64,000 nucleotides of DNA from Planctomycetaceae bacterium (GTDB taxonomy: Bacteria; Planctomycetota; Planctomycetia; Pirellulales; Pirellulaceae), in contig JACKHN010000016.1 of the NCBI GenBank assembly GCA_020638975.1, forward strand, positions 62,001-126,000, in the 5' to 3' direction. How positions within the stretch are numbered: the stretch's first letter is position 1; every line of letters starts with the position of its first letter. Positions 45,135-53,133 of this stretch are shown here, piece by piece. The position numbers and the translations under genes were made by a program. The notes beneath the pieces were generated by a model. The model was not told where the DNA came from. It made no database searches and saw only the letters and a program-made list of their open reading frames with translations.

Positions 45135-45743
45135 TCAGCGTCCCCGCCGCTTTCGCTCCAATCGAATCCGGCAGCCGATCGCAACGGTCTCAGTAACAGC
45201 CGGTTGCTTGCCTTCAAGCAACGCGTTTAGTGCAGCAGCAACATACTGCTGCTGTACCTTGTCGGCGGCGGGGCTATCGTCGAGTGCACCCATGTAGGCG
45301 ATCTTCCGATCGCCGTCGAGGACAAAGAATTCGGGCGTGTAGGTCGCGCCGTAGTCACGAGCGATTTGCTGCGACTCGTCGTAGAGATAGGCGAAGTTGA
45401 ACCCTTGCGAGTCGGCTCGCGATTTCATTTCGTCGAGGCTGTCTTCTGGAACCTTGTTCACATTCACGGCCACGACCGCGACGCCTTGCTCCGCGAACTG
45501 CTTGGTCAAGGCGATGATTCGCTCTTCGTAGTCGACCGCGTACGGGCAACTGTTGCATGTGAACACCAGCACAATCGCTTTGCTCTCTTTCAGATCACTC
45601 AACGAGTGCGTCTTGCCATCGGTCCCTGGTAAATCACTCCATGTGGGAGCCGGATCGCCGATACTCAGCACCGGATTGTATTCGCCGGTGTGGGCCTTTG
45701 CGGTAATGGTTAAGAGCAAGAGTATAGCTATAACGCGAGACAT
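45135..45743 (-). CDS. Exported thioredoxin-like protein (AhpC/TSA redoxin family)
   Basis: A 202-residue protein with a signal peptide (MSRVIAILLLLTITAKA). The redoxin fold is clear: LSIGDPAPTWSDLPGTDGKTHSLSDLK, then IVLVFTCNSCPYAVDYEERI with a CxxC pair (CNSC), then DYGATYTPEFFVLDGD with the cis-Pro. It likely carries out thiol-disulfide exchange or peroxide reduction outside the cytoplasm. The C-terminal 15 residues are strongly basic (RIRLERKRRGR). It is a single-gene unit with a palindromic repeat upstream. Confidence 0.87.
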   Translation of the reverse strand: MSRVIAILLLLTITAKAHTGEYNPVLSIGDPAPTWSDLPGTDGKTHSLSDLKESKAIVLVFTCNSCPYAVDYEERIIALTKQFAEQGVAVVAVNVNKVPEDSLDEMKSRADSQGFNFAYLYDESQQIARDYGATYTPEFFVLDGDRKIAYMGALDDSPAADKVQQQYVAAALNALLEGKQPAVTETVAIGCRIRLERKRRGR

Positions 45744-45768
45744 GTTTCTGCTTTCTCGTTGATGGTGG

Positions 45769-45910
45769 CAGGGCCTTTCAGTTTTTCAAACTGAGAGGTT
45801 TGTACGACGAGCCTCCGAGCCCGTCGATGAATCTAAGTCGTTATTCGACGGGCTCGGAGGCCCGTCGTACGTATTGTGCAACTTCAACAAACGAATCGCC
45901 CTGCCTGCGG
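45769..45910. repeat. Intact copy of the dispersed palindromic repeat
   Basis: Arms of 26 bases at 45802-45827 and 45845-45870 match with one mismatch around a 17-base loop; the core is GGCCTCCGAGCCCGTCG. The left flank (CAGTTTTTCAAACTGAGA, itself a small inverted repeat) and the right flank (TTGTGCAACTTCAACAAA) are shared with the split copy at 23109 and 24541. Confidence 0.75.
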
Positions 45911-45938
45911 CAGCAGTCAGTGAGACAGAATCCGCCGT

Positions 45939-47339
45939 TCAGCCCAGTAACGCCTGCATGCCTTCGGTCAGCGCTTCGTCGATGCTGGGATCGCTGAACG
46001 CGACGCTCACTTCGTAGCCGCCGTTGGGATACTCTTCTTTCACGGGGATGTACCACGGCCCGCCGTCGCCGTAGGCTGCCGTCGCAATGAATCGCTCGCC
46101 GCCGATCTGTTGAGCACGCAACTGATACTCGATAAAGCACTCAGCGGGCAGGTGTAGCAGGCTTGTCTCATTCACGTCCAGCGAACTGAGCACGATCGGG
46201 ATCTTTCGCTCCAAACGTCGCAGCCAAGACAGCATGTACGAAGGCCGATTGCGAGCGACAACTTGATTGCTCTTGTCGCCGATTTGTTGGACCAACGATT
46301 CGACGGCGAGCGTGTCGCGCGCGACCGGCAAGATTTCCGCAGTGTTCCAGCCGACGCGTTGGATCGGTTCCGGATGCAAGTCACGCTCGGAAGCAACGAT
46401 GCCTTCGTAAACTCGCTGCGTGAGAATGGGACGTGCTTCGTGGGAGCCGTCGTTGTACTTGCCGGCGGAAATGTTCCCGGCACAACCCGTGAAGTAAAGA
46501 TGCAGGCAATCGGGTTCGTCTTGTTGACGCTGCTTGCGAGCCAGCCCTGCAAAGTCGCTGGTCACGTGCCCATCACCGTAGTAGCTCATCGGGTGTGTGG
46601 CATAATAATGGCACGACGCCAGCTTGCGTTCGCCATTGTAAAACGCGACGGTCTTCATCCAGGGATCGATCAATCCCTCGGGCATGGCTTGCAACTTCGG
46701 ATCACGACAACTGCTGCCTCGCATCGCTTTGATGTGGCCATTCTCGTCACGAAAGATCCGGCGATTCGACGCGACCTTGTCGACTTTCGCGTGGCCATGA
46801 GCAACGTGCGTCATTGGCTCGGCCTTGGTTAACGCTTCGGCAACCGCCTTGCGACCTTGTTCCAAGCAACGTCGAAAGTAGTCGAGTTCTACAATGTGTG
46901 GCAGATCTCCCTGCTCGCTCACGATCCGTTCCGCCTCGAGGCACGCAAAGGGAGCGTTGTGTTGATGTACACATTGAACGGCGACCCGATCCGGCGTCGT
47001 CCCGGCAGCTTCGGCCAACGCGTTTCGCCACTCGACATGTGCTTCGTTCAGCAGGCCCGTCCAATCCACCGCACAAACCACAATTGGCTTGCCCGCGCCG
47101 AGTAACACGAAACCAACTGCTTCCAACGCATCGTCGACAGCAACGACTGGAGTAATCCAACCGCCGCAACACGAATGTCCCTTCGGTGGTGTCACATCAA
47201 AGCGAAAGGGAGCAAAATGCAGATTGCCGCCCAACGTCTCATCGTCACGACACACGCCCTGCAAGGTCCAGCCTGCGACCGAAGCACCGACCATGCCTTG
47301 CAATAGATGGCGTCGGCTAAGTTGATAGTTCTCGTTCAC
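45939..47339 (-). CDS. Tat-exported neutral/alkaline ceramidase-like hydrolase
   Basis: I place the start at the GTG at 47339 (VNENYQLSRRHLLQGMVG), which has a GAGA site upstream and opens a twin-Arg signal; an extension to 47375 is unlikely. The protein has 466 residues. Conserved features of the neutral ceramidase-like N-terminal domain are FRFDVTPPKGHSCCGGW, VCAVDWTGLLN, QCVHQHNAPF (metal His pair), ASCHYYATHPMSYYGDGHVTSDFAG and FTGCAGNISAGKYNDGS. They supply the zinc ligands and catalytic Ser or Tyr region. Planctomycete versions are widespread and substrates may be lipids or other amides, so ceramidase activity is only a family-level guess. Confidence 0.82.
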   Translation of the reverse strand: MNENYQLSRRHLLQGMVGASVAGWTLQGVCRDDETLGGNLHFAPFRFDVTPPKGHSCCGGWITPVVAVDDALEAVGFVLLGAGKPIVVCAVDWTGLLNEAHVEWRNALAEAAGTTPDRVAVQCVHQHNAPFACLEAERIVSEQGDLPHIVELDYFRRCLEQGRKAVAEALTKAEPMTHVAHGHAKVDKVASNRRIFRDENGHIKAMRGSSCRDPKLQAMPEGLIDPWMKTVAFYNGERKLASCHYYATHPMSYYGDGHVTSDFAGLARKQRQQDEPDCLHLYFTGCAGNISAGKYNDGSHEARPILTQRVYEGIVASERDLHPEPIQRVGWNTAEILPVARDTLAVESLVQQIGDKSNQVVARNRPSYMLSWLRRLERKIPIVLSSLDVNETSLLHLPAECFIEYQLRAQQIGGERFIATAAYGDGGPWYIPVKEEYPNGGYEVSVAFSDPSIDEALTEGMQALLG

Positions 47340-48138
47340 GATATTTGGTCTCGTTGATTGTGAAACAAAAAGCACATCGTTCTCGAGAGTATGGCGCGCG
47401 AGCAGGTGCCGAGCAAGTTACTCTGCTTGTGCGAACGTTGATTGAGGATGGAAATCGGCAACAACATCCAGTATGAAAAACGCGACAATTACAGGGTTCG
47501 GTGCATCGTCGACTTGTTCGTGTCACGCAAGGCGTGACCTGCTTCACACCTTGTGGACCGTGCCACCGTGGTCGCAGCGCATCCTGCATTGGGTGGTGGG
47601 AAGGCGAGTGTGGTGGGAAGGCGAGTTTGGCAGCCAACGCCATTTCGCATCGAAGCACTGCTGACGAACGTCGTTGACGGGTTACCGGAAGTCGTTCGGC
47701 TCGGTTGGTTACTAACACTGCTAGCAATGCCGCTGGCGACGTTTCGATCTAGCGAAAGCGTCGAGTTTGTACGGTTAACGCAGTTCACCATCGAAGCGGA
47801 GCTAGCCACGCGGCAGATCGATACCGCAGTTGGCAGGGATATCGCTGCCAACTCTGCTTGCACGGTGGAAGACGAATCTGGACACCAGACCAGCATAGGG
47901 GATCACACTTGCCGCGTCGAACGGTTGGTTGGTCAATATTCGGTAAACGAATCACTTGCGTTGATATGCGGCAACTCATTGCTGCTGCACCACATTACTC
48001 TTCGTAGTCGACGCAGCCCACAAACTCCGATCTAGGCGAGTTTGAGGGCTTGACGGATTTCTCCCATCCTGCTGGCTGCATGATGTCGAAGACCATTGCG
48101 AGATGTGATGTTGATTTTGCTACAAGGAGAATCCCAGA
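47340..48138. other. About 800 bases without a convincing gene
   Basis: This region sits between the divergent ceramidase-like and DUF11 genes. It holds a palindrome GTCACGC-AAG-GCGTGAC near 47520 and a perfect 17-base tandem duplication at 47593-47626. Two overlapping frames occur on opposite strands (47553-48035 plus, 47489-47896 minus), neither with a ribosome site or family motif. The interval may be decayed coding sequence. Confidence 0.45.
47593..47626 (+). repeat. 17-base tandem duplication
   Basis: GTGGTGGGAAGGCGAGT occurs twice in direct tandem (47593-47609 and 47610-47626) without mismatch. It lies in otherwise unassigned sequence. Confidence 0.7.
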
Positions 48139-49671
48139 ATGCGCGTCTATGTCCTACCCACTGCGATCCCGCTGCTCTTGCTCTTCCTGATATCGCCGTC
48201 CCATGGGCAGGATTCGCGAGCGTCAATGGCCCCAAGGCTTGGAACATCCACTCCGACGTTGCAGGTGGATACCGAAAACCCCCCGGCCGTGAATCTGGGA
48301 AAGCCTGCCGTCTTCACGATTCGTGTGAAGAACACCGGTTCTGTTCCGGCGACGGGAGTCGTCATCGCCACGAAGATTCCAACGCATGTGGACTTGGACG
48401 AATCGAAGCCCAAGGCGACCAGCGTGGATGATCGCACCTATCACTTTCTGATTGGTGATCTCCAGCCTGGCCAAACACAGCTCGTTTCGTTGGTGCTTCG
48501 TCCGCAGAGTACAGCACCGATCCAACTCGATACAACGACGATTTTCGCGGCTTCAACCCGTTCGTCCGCCGTCGTCCAACGCCCACTGCTGGAGGTTTCG
48601 CCTCGTGCCCCTCAAATCGTCGAAGTGGGCGAAAGTGTAAACGTCGTCCTCTGCGTCAGCAATGTTGGCGACGGGGACATTACGGAAGTTGTCCTCACAC
48701 CGAGTTTGACAAAGGGTAACGTCGACGGGACCGGTTTCAGCAAAGCCGTGCCGGTGGGAACCATTCCGGCAGGTGAAAGTCGGGAAGTACGTTTGTCGGC
48801 CACCGCGATTGCTCGGGGCCTGTTGCTGGGAAAATACGAAGCCTCGAACCCAGACGGTGTTACTGCGACGGGATTGTCGCAAACTCAGGTGGTCCAACCC
48901 GAATTGAAGATCTCGGCGACAGGACCGCGTGTTCGCCCCTTGGCTCGTGAAGCGGTCTACGAGATCCGCGTCACGAACCCCGGTGATGCCGTTGCCCGCT
49001 CGACCGAAGTAGTCGCCGCTCTACCTGCTGGATTGACAGTCACGCACATCGAAGATGGCGGCCAAAAGGATGCACAGACCGGAACGTTAAGTTGGAACTT
49101 GACGGGTGTATCGCCTGGTAGAGATGCAATCGTGCGGTTTCGTGCTGAAACTAGCCGCGAGGGCGAACAAAAGTTGTTAGTCGCAGCCCGTGCCAAGCGT
49201 GTTCCAGATACGACCGCTAGTGTTCTGACACTTGTAATCAGCCGACCCAACTTGATTGCCACAGTTCTCAACGATGCGGAACTCGCCGCAGTCGGCGAAT
49301 CGATGAACTTCCAGCTGGTGGTGGTCAATGCTGGCTCGAAGGCCGCGAACGATGTCACGATTCGTGTCGCGATTCCTGCCGCGCTGGAAGCGACTCAGAT
49401 GCCTGGTTATCAGGTTCAGGGTTCAGAGATTTTGTTTCCAGCTCAACAAATCGCAGCTGGTGAGAAAGTCAAGTTGAGCTTTCGCGCCATCGGCAAGAAA
49501 GTGGGTGACCACCGAGTTCGCGTGTCGGTGGACAGTCAGATATTGGGAAGCGAAATCGCCGTCGAGGGGATCGCCTTTTGCTATTCCGAAGCGGACCCAG
49601 CCGCAGCGGCTCGCACGGCTCGCACCCCAGCCATGCCACAACCTGGCACCGAGCCAGTTCTAACTCGATAA
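48139..49671 (+). CDS. Exported DUF11-repeat protein
   Basis: The 510-residue protein has AAGGAG 9 bases before the ATG and a signal peptide (MRVYVLPTAIPLLLLFLISPSHGQ). It then carries about four Ig-like DUF11 or CARDB-type repeats, each with the pattern KPAVFTIRVKNTGSVPATGVVI, ESVNVVLCVSNVGDGDITEVVL, REAVYEIRVTNPGDAVARSTEVV and ESMNFQLVVVNAGSKAANDVTI. The last 25 residues are Ala/Pro-rich. Such proteins are large planctomycete surface or matrix components with structural or adhesive roles by analogy. The gene stands alone with a strong terminator downstream. Confidence 0.88.
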   Translation: MRVYVLPTAIPLLLLFLISPSHGQDSRASMAPRLGTSTPTLQVDTENPPAVNLGKPAVFTIRVKNTGSVPATGVVIATKIPTHVDLDESKPKATSVDDRTYHFLIGDLQPGQTQLVSLVLRPQSTAPIQLDTTTIFAASTRSSAVVQRPLLEVSPRAPQIVEVGESVNVVLCVSNVGDGDITEVVLTPSLTKGNVDGTGFSKAVPVGTIPAGESREVRLSATAIARGLLLGKYEASNPDGVTATGLSQTQVVQPELKISATGPRVRPLAREAVYEIRVTNPGDAVARSTEVVAALPAGLTVTHIEDGGQKDAQTGTLSWNLTGVSPGRDAIVRFRAETSREGEQKLLVAARAKRVPDTTASVLTLVISRPNLIATVLNDAELAAVGESMNFQLVVVNAGSKAANDVTIRVAIPAALEATQMPGYQVQGSEILFPAQQIAAGEKVKLSFRAIGKKVGDHRVRVSVDSQILGSEIAVEGIAFCYSEADPAAAARTARTPAMPQPGTEPVLTR

Positions 49672-49706
49672 CACAATACAGACCGCAATTCGCGAAGACT
49701 TTGAGC

Positions 49707-49745
49707 CCTCCTACCGTTGCGATCGCATCGGTGGGAGGTTTTTTT
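49707..49745 (+). terminator. Rho-independent terminator of the DUF11 gene
   Basis: CCTCCTACC at 49707-49715 pairs with GGTGGGAGG at 49730-49738 (one G-T pair), followed by seven T residues. It lies 35 bases after the stop. The remaining spacer to 50026 has no other gene and probably carries the lpxD promoter. Confidence 0.85.
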
Positions 49746-50026
49746 GTTTCGGGGCGACTTACCGAATGCAAAACGACGCTTCGACTCGTGGTTTCGTTGT
49801 TCTGCTAGCAACTCGAATGGGCTGCTTCCTGCCCCAATTCAAATGCTTTCGTGCTGAAAGCCGAACACTCGCTTGCGGTCACCGACGTGATCGTCTACCG
49901 CCGACCTTGTCCCGTATGTCGAGTCTCGTTAACATCCGTGCCCCGTCGATGCCGAACAAGCAGGATGCTTTGCTCGGCGATTATCTAACTTCCGGCGAAT
50001 CACACTGGATGTGGAAAGGATTCCGC

Positions 50027-51067
50027 ATGGATCTGGCACTTGGCGATATCGCTAATTTGGTAGGTGGACAACTGAATGGTGACGCAGCCATTCCAATATC
50101 GGGAGCTGCAATCATTCGCGACGCAAATGCAGGCGATATCACGCTCGCCGATAAAGCTCAGCTGGCGAGTCAATTGGCCGACTGTCGTGCTGCGGCGGTA
50201 CTGGTGCCGCCTGACGTGACGCCATCGGGAGTCCCTTTTGTTACGGTCAGCAACGTTCACGCTTCGTTTGCCAAGATCGTCGAGCACTTTCGACCGCATT
50301 CGAATACACAGCCTTACGGTGTGAGCGCGGCTGCACACATCAGTCCAACGGCTCGAATCGGACGCGACGTCGTCGTTTATCCGACGGCGACAATTGGCGA
50401 CGACGTGCAAATCGGGGAAGGCTGCATCATCCACCCCGGCGTTCATATCTTGGCTGGTTCAAAAATTGGCAACCACGTGACACTGTTTCCCAACGTCGTC
50501 CTGTACGAGAACACCGTGATAGGAGATCGCGTCATCATCCATGCTGGTGCCGCCATTGGCGCGTATGGATTCGGTTACGACACGGTAGACGGTCGGCATA
50601 AACTGTCCGCGCAGTTAGGCTACGTGTCGATAGCCGACGACGTCGAGATCGGTGCTGGGACGACGATCGATCGCGGGACCTATGGGCCGACTTCGATCGG
50701 CGAAGGAACGAAGATCGACAACCTGGTCATGATCGCCCACAACTGTCGCATCGGTCGGCATAATCTTATCTGTTCGCAAGTTGGCATCGCCGGCAGTTCA
50801 ACGACCGGTGACTATGTGGTGATGGCCGGGCAAGTTGGCTTGCGTGATCACATCGACATTGGCGATCGAGCCATCCTCGGTGCCAAGGCGGGGATCATGA
50901 CGAGTGTCCCCGCAGATACCGTATATGTCGGCATCCCGGCCACGGCAGATCGCGAACAATTTCAAAAGCAAGCCGCTCTGGCCAAGTTGCCAGACATGCG
51001 GAAACAGTTCAAGGCATTACAGCGGCAAGTCGCCGCGTTGGCCGAGAAGCTCAACGACGCAGCTTAA
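50027..51067 (+). CDS. lpxD: UDP-3-O-acylglucosamine N-acyltransferase
   Basis: The start at 50027 lies six bases after GGAAAGGA; the 87-residue in-frame extension upstream lacks LpxD features. The protein has 346 residues. An N-terminal uridine-binding domain (LGDIANLVGGQLNGDAAIPISGAA) precedes a left-handed beta-helix of hexapeptide repeats (ISPTARIGRDVVVYPTATIGDDVQIGEGC), with the active-site His in VMIAHNCRIGRHN. A C-terminal helix follows. It adds the second acyl chain in lipid A synthesis, acting on UDP-3-O-acylglucosamine with acyl-ACP. It is followed immediately by lpxI, so the window encodes two steps of lipid A assembly. Confidence 0.95.
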   Translation: MDLALGDIANLVGGQLNGDAAIPISGAAIIRDANAGDITLADKAQLASQLADCRAAAVLVPPDVTPSGVPFVTVSNVHASFAKIVEHFRPHSNTQPYGVSAAAHISPTARIGRDVVVYPTATIGDDVQIGEGCIIHPGVHILAGSKIGNHVTLFPNVVLYENTVIGDRVIIHAGAAIGAYGFGYDTVDGRHKLSAQLGYVSIADDVEIGAGTTIDRGTYGPTSIGEGTKIDNLVMIAHNCRIGRHNLICSQVGIAGSSTTGDYVVMAGQVGLRDHIDIGDRAILGAKAGIMTSVPADTVYVGIPATADREQFQKQAALAKLPDMRKQFKALQRQVAALAEKLNDAA

Positions 51068-51079
51068 GTGCAGGCACGC

Positions 51080-51979
51080 ATGCTCGAAGTCGAACCTATC
51101 AACGTCGAGACACACTGTGTGGGGCTCATCGCCGGATGGGGCCGCTACCCGATCGTGGTCGCTGAAGCTTTGCGCAATCAAGGCTGTCAGGTGGTGTGCC
51201 TTGGTGTCAAAGAGCATGCGGATCCACTACTTCGCGAGATTTGTCACGCCTATTCTGAAATCGGCATTGGAAAACTTGGTGGCGCGATTCGTTACTTCCG
51301 GCAGCAGCAAGTAACTCGCGCGACCATGGCCGGCAAGTTTCACAAAACGCTCCTCATGCAGGGGCACTGGGTCAAGCACCTGCCAGACTGGCGAGCGTTC
51401 CGAACTTTCTTTCCTCATTTCTTTAGCATGAGCAAAGACCGCAAGGACGACACCCTGCTTCGCGCTGTGATCGACGCTTTCGCCGAAGATGGAATCACCT
51501 TCGTTCCCGCCACTGAATTCGTACCGGAGATTCTCGTGAAAGCAGGCACGATCACCAAGCGTCAGCCGACTCGCGCTGAGCTGAAAGATATTGAGTTTGG
51601 CTGGACGATCGCGAAGAAGATCGGAGAAGTTGACATTGGCCAAAGTGTTGCCGTCCAAGGTCAAGCTATTCTCGCCGTCGAAGCCATCGAAGGCACCGAC
51701 GCCTGCATCCGCCGCGCTGGCGAGTTGTGCAAAGGGCGCAGTTTCACGGTGGTCAAAGTAGCCAAGCCAAAGCAAGACATGCGATTCGACGTGCCGACCA
51801 TCGGCAAAGGCACTGTCGAGTCCCTGGTCAAAGCCGGCGCGAAAGTATTAGCCATCGAAGCAAACAAGACGATCTTTCTCGACCAAGAGGAAGTCATCGA
51901 GTTGGCCAATCAGCATCAATTGGCCATTGTCGCCCTCCGCCGCGATGCCGCGACCGGACGGTTTCGCGAGGCCGCGTAG
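51080..51979 (+). CDS. lpxI: UDP-2,3-diacylglucosamine pyrophosphatase LpxI (DUF1009 family)
   Basis: The protein is 299 residues from the ATG at 51080; a GTG at 51068 directly after the lpxD stop is an alternative. Family features are VGLIAGWGRYPIVVAEALRNQG, the ATMAGKFHK block, SMSKDRKDDTLLRAV, IGQSVAVQGQAILAVEAIEGTDACI and the end FDVPTIGKGTVESLVKAGAKVLAIEA. It cleaves UDP-2,3-diacylglucosamine to give lipid X, replacing LpxH in organisms that lack it. It is co-directional with lpxD with a spacing of 12 bases or fewer. The usual fabZ-lpxA genes are not between them here. Confidence 0.92.
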   Translation: MLEVEPINVETHCVGLIAGWGRYPIVVAEALRNQGCQVVCLGVKEHADPLLREICHAYSEIGIGKLGGAIRYFRQQQVTRATMAGKFHKTLLMQGHWVKHLPDWRAFRTFFPHFFSMSKDRKDDTLLRAVIDAFAEDGITFVPATEFVPEILVKAGTITKRQPTRAELKDIEFGWTIAKKIGEVDIGQSVAVQGQAILAVEAIEGTDACIRRAGELCKGRSFTVVKVAKPKQDMRFDVPTIGKGTVESLVKAGAKVLAIEANKTIFLDQEEVIELANQHQLAIVALRRDAATGRFREAA

Positions 51980-52021
51980 TCGCCGTTGAACAACCCCCAA
52001 TCACTAGGCACCGTGTCGACT

Positions 52022-52195
52022 TCACAAGTCGCGTCGTTGTTCGGCAACCGCAATCGCGATCGAATCCTTGTGAACGTCGATAACAACGTAACTTACATGG
52101 ACTTCGGCATGGATCAGTTCGCGCGTGGTGGCTCTGTAAGGCTTTTGAGAACCGCGCCGTAACCCACGACCAACGTGAGTAACTGGGCGAGCCAT
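52022..52195 (-). pseudogene. IS110-family transposase N-terminal remnant
   Basis: A 57-residue frame, shorter than the usual gene limit, runs from the ATG at 52195 to a TGA at 52022. Its end, VSYVVIDVHKDSIAIAVAE, is the hallmark first strand and acidic residue of the IS110 DEDD transposase. The rest of the transposase (about 300 residues) is missing. It is a truncated relic between lpxI and the methyltransferase-like gene; the upstream part of the frame does not look like an IS110 start. No intact inverted repeats were seen, as expected for IS110. Confidence 0.6.
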
Positions 52196-52200
52196 TCTTT

Positions 52201-53133
52201 CTACACCTTTTTGGCTGCGGCACTGACCACTCGAGAGCGTCTCGTCATCAGACCAGGAAGTGCGTCGAGGATATATCGCACAGCTGGAATGGAGAGACTG
52301 CTACCGACCAGTCGCCAACCAACGGGTCGCGACGTTCCTTCCGGCAAACTGAACGATGGCGGGAAGCCTAACTGCCGGAGCATTTCGGTTGGTGCGAAAT
52401 GCCGAACTCGACCGGCCGTCAACAGATACGACCCCGTCTTGTTCACCGACCTGCCATAGTCGGAGGTGAAACACGACGAAACCGAACAAGAGTCGTTCGC
52501 ATCGACAACGTGCATGACGCCGCGATGCATCGCAAGCAACTCAGGCGCAATCACAAGATCGTCGGCTGTGGTCTCGTCGAGTGTGGCGCTCAGCGGAAAT
52601 TGCAGTGCCTCGTTCAAAGGCTTCCAGGCCTGAACGGCGTCGCGACTGGCGACAAGATAGTACCGACGCCTCTGGTTCGGTATGCCTAATTCAGTCGGAC
52701 ACAACTGCGTCTCCTGCCACTCGTAATCAGACTCGGCGAGCGTTTCGAGCAAGAGCTGTCGAGCCAACGACTTGTCGAAGGCAGGCACACATTCCATCGC
52801 GATATAACGCGGTTTGACATTCTCGATCTGTTTCAAAATGTGCAGTAAGCCCTTCGCGCGTGCATCGTCGATTTCACGCCTCAAACCGGCATGAACGTAC
52901 GGCAAGACCGGCGGCGACATCCACCACACATCGGCAGCACAATCTCGAAACCACTTCGTTGTCAGCGACTCAACGGGTTGATCAATGGTCGCATTCGCGA
53001 AATTGTGTCGATAAACGGAAATCGCTTCTTGATCCGAGTCGACGGCAGAGACAACTTCTGCCTTCCCGCCAATCGCAGCGGCGCAGCCTCCGATGCCGGC
53101 AAACAACTCCAAAACTCGTAACTGCTGCGCCAT
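52201..53133 (-). CDS. DNMT2-like cytosine-C5 methyltransferase homologue lacking the catalytic Cys
   Basis: A 310-residue protein with the methyltransferase order seen in DNMT2: motif I ELFAGIGG (residues 10-16), the SAM-site acid in VSAVDSD, motif IV at 71-79, motif VI MECVPAF (Glu114), motif VIII ELGIPNQRRRYYLVAS, and the C-terminal FAPTEMLRQLGFPPSF with RLVGSSLSIPAV. Motif IV reads SPPVLPY where active enzymes have PPC-Q-P-F, so Val76 replaces the nucleophile and Leu replaces Gln. The codons were checked on the DNA and there is no frameshift. It is therefore probably not an active C5 methyltransferase, or uses different chemistry. Its start overlaps the stop of the sugar-isomerase gene by one base (TAATG), implying coupled translation. 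Confidence 0.8.
   Translation of the reverse strand: MAQQLRVLELFAGIGGCAAAIGGKAEVVSAVDSDQEAISVYRHNFANATIDQPVESLTTKWFRDCAADVWWMSPPVLPYVHAGLRREIDDARAKGLLHILKQIENVKPRYIAMECVPAFDKSLARQLLLETLAESDYEWQETQLCPTELGIPNQRRRYYLVASRDAVQAWKPLNEALQFPLSATLDETTADDLVIAPELLAMHRGVMHVVDANDSCSVSSCFTSDYGRSVNKTGSYLLTAGRVRHFAPTEMLRQLGFPPSFSLPEGTSRPVGWRLVGSSLSIPAVRYILDALPGLMTRRSRVVSAAAKKV

Noticed and set aside
47553..48035. 160-residue plus-strand frame, with an overlapping minus-strand frame at 47489-47896
   Set aside because: Neither has a ribosome site or recognisable motif, and the two frames compete for the same DNA.
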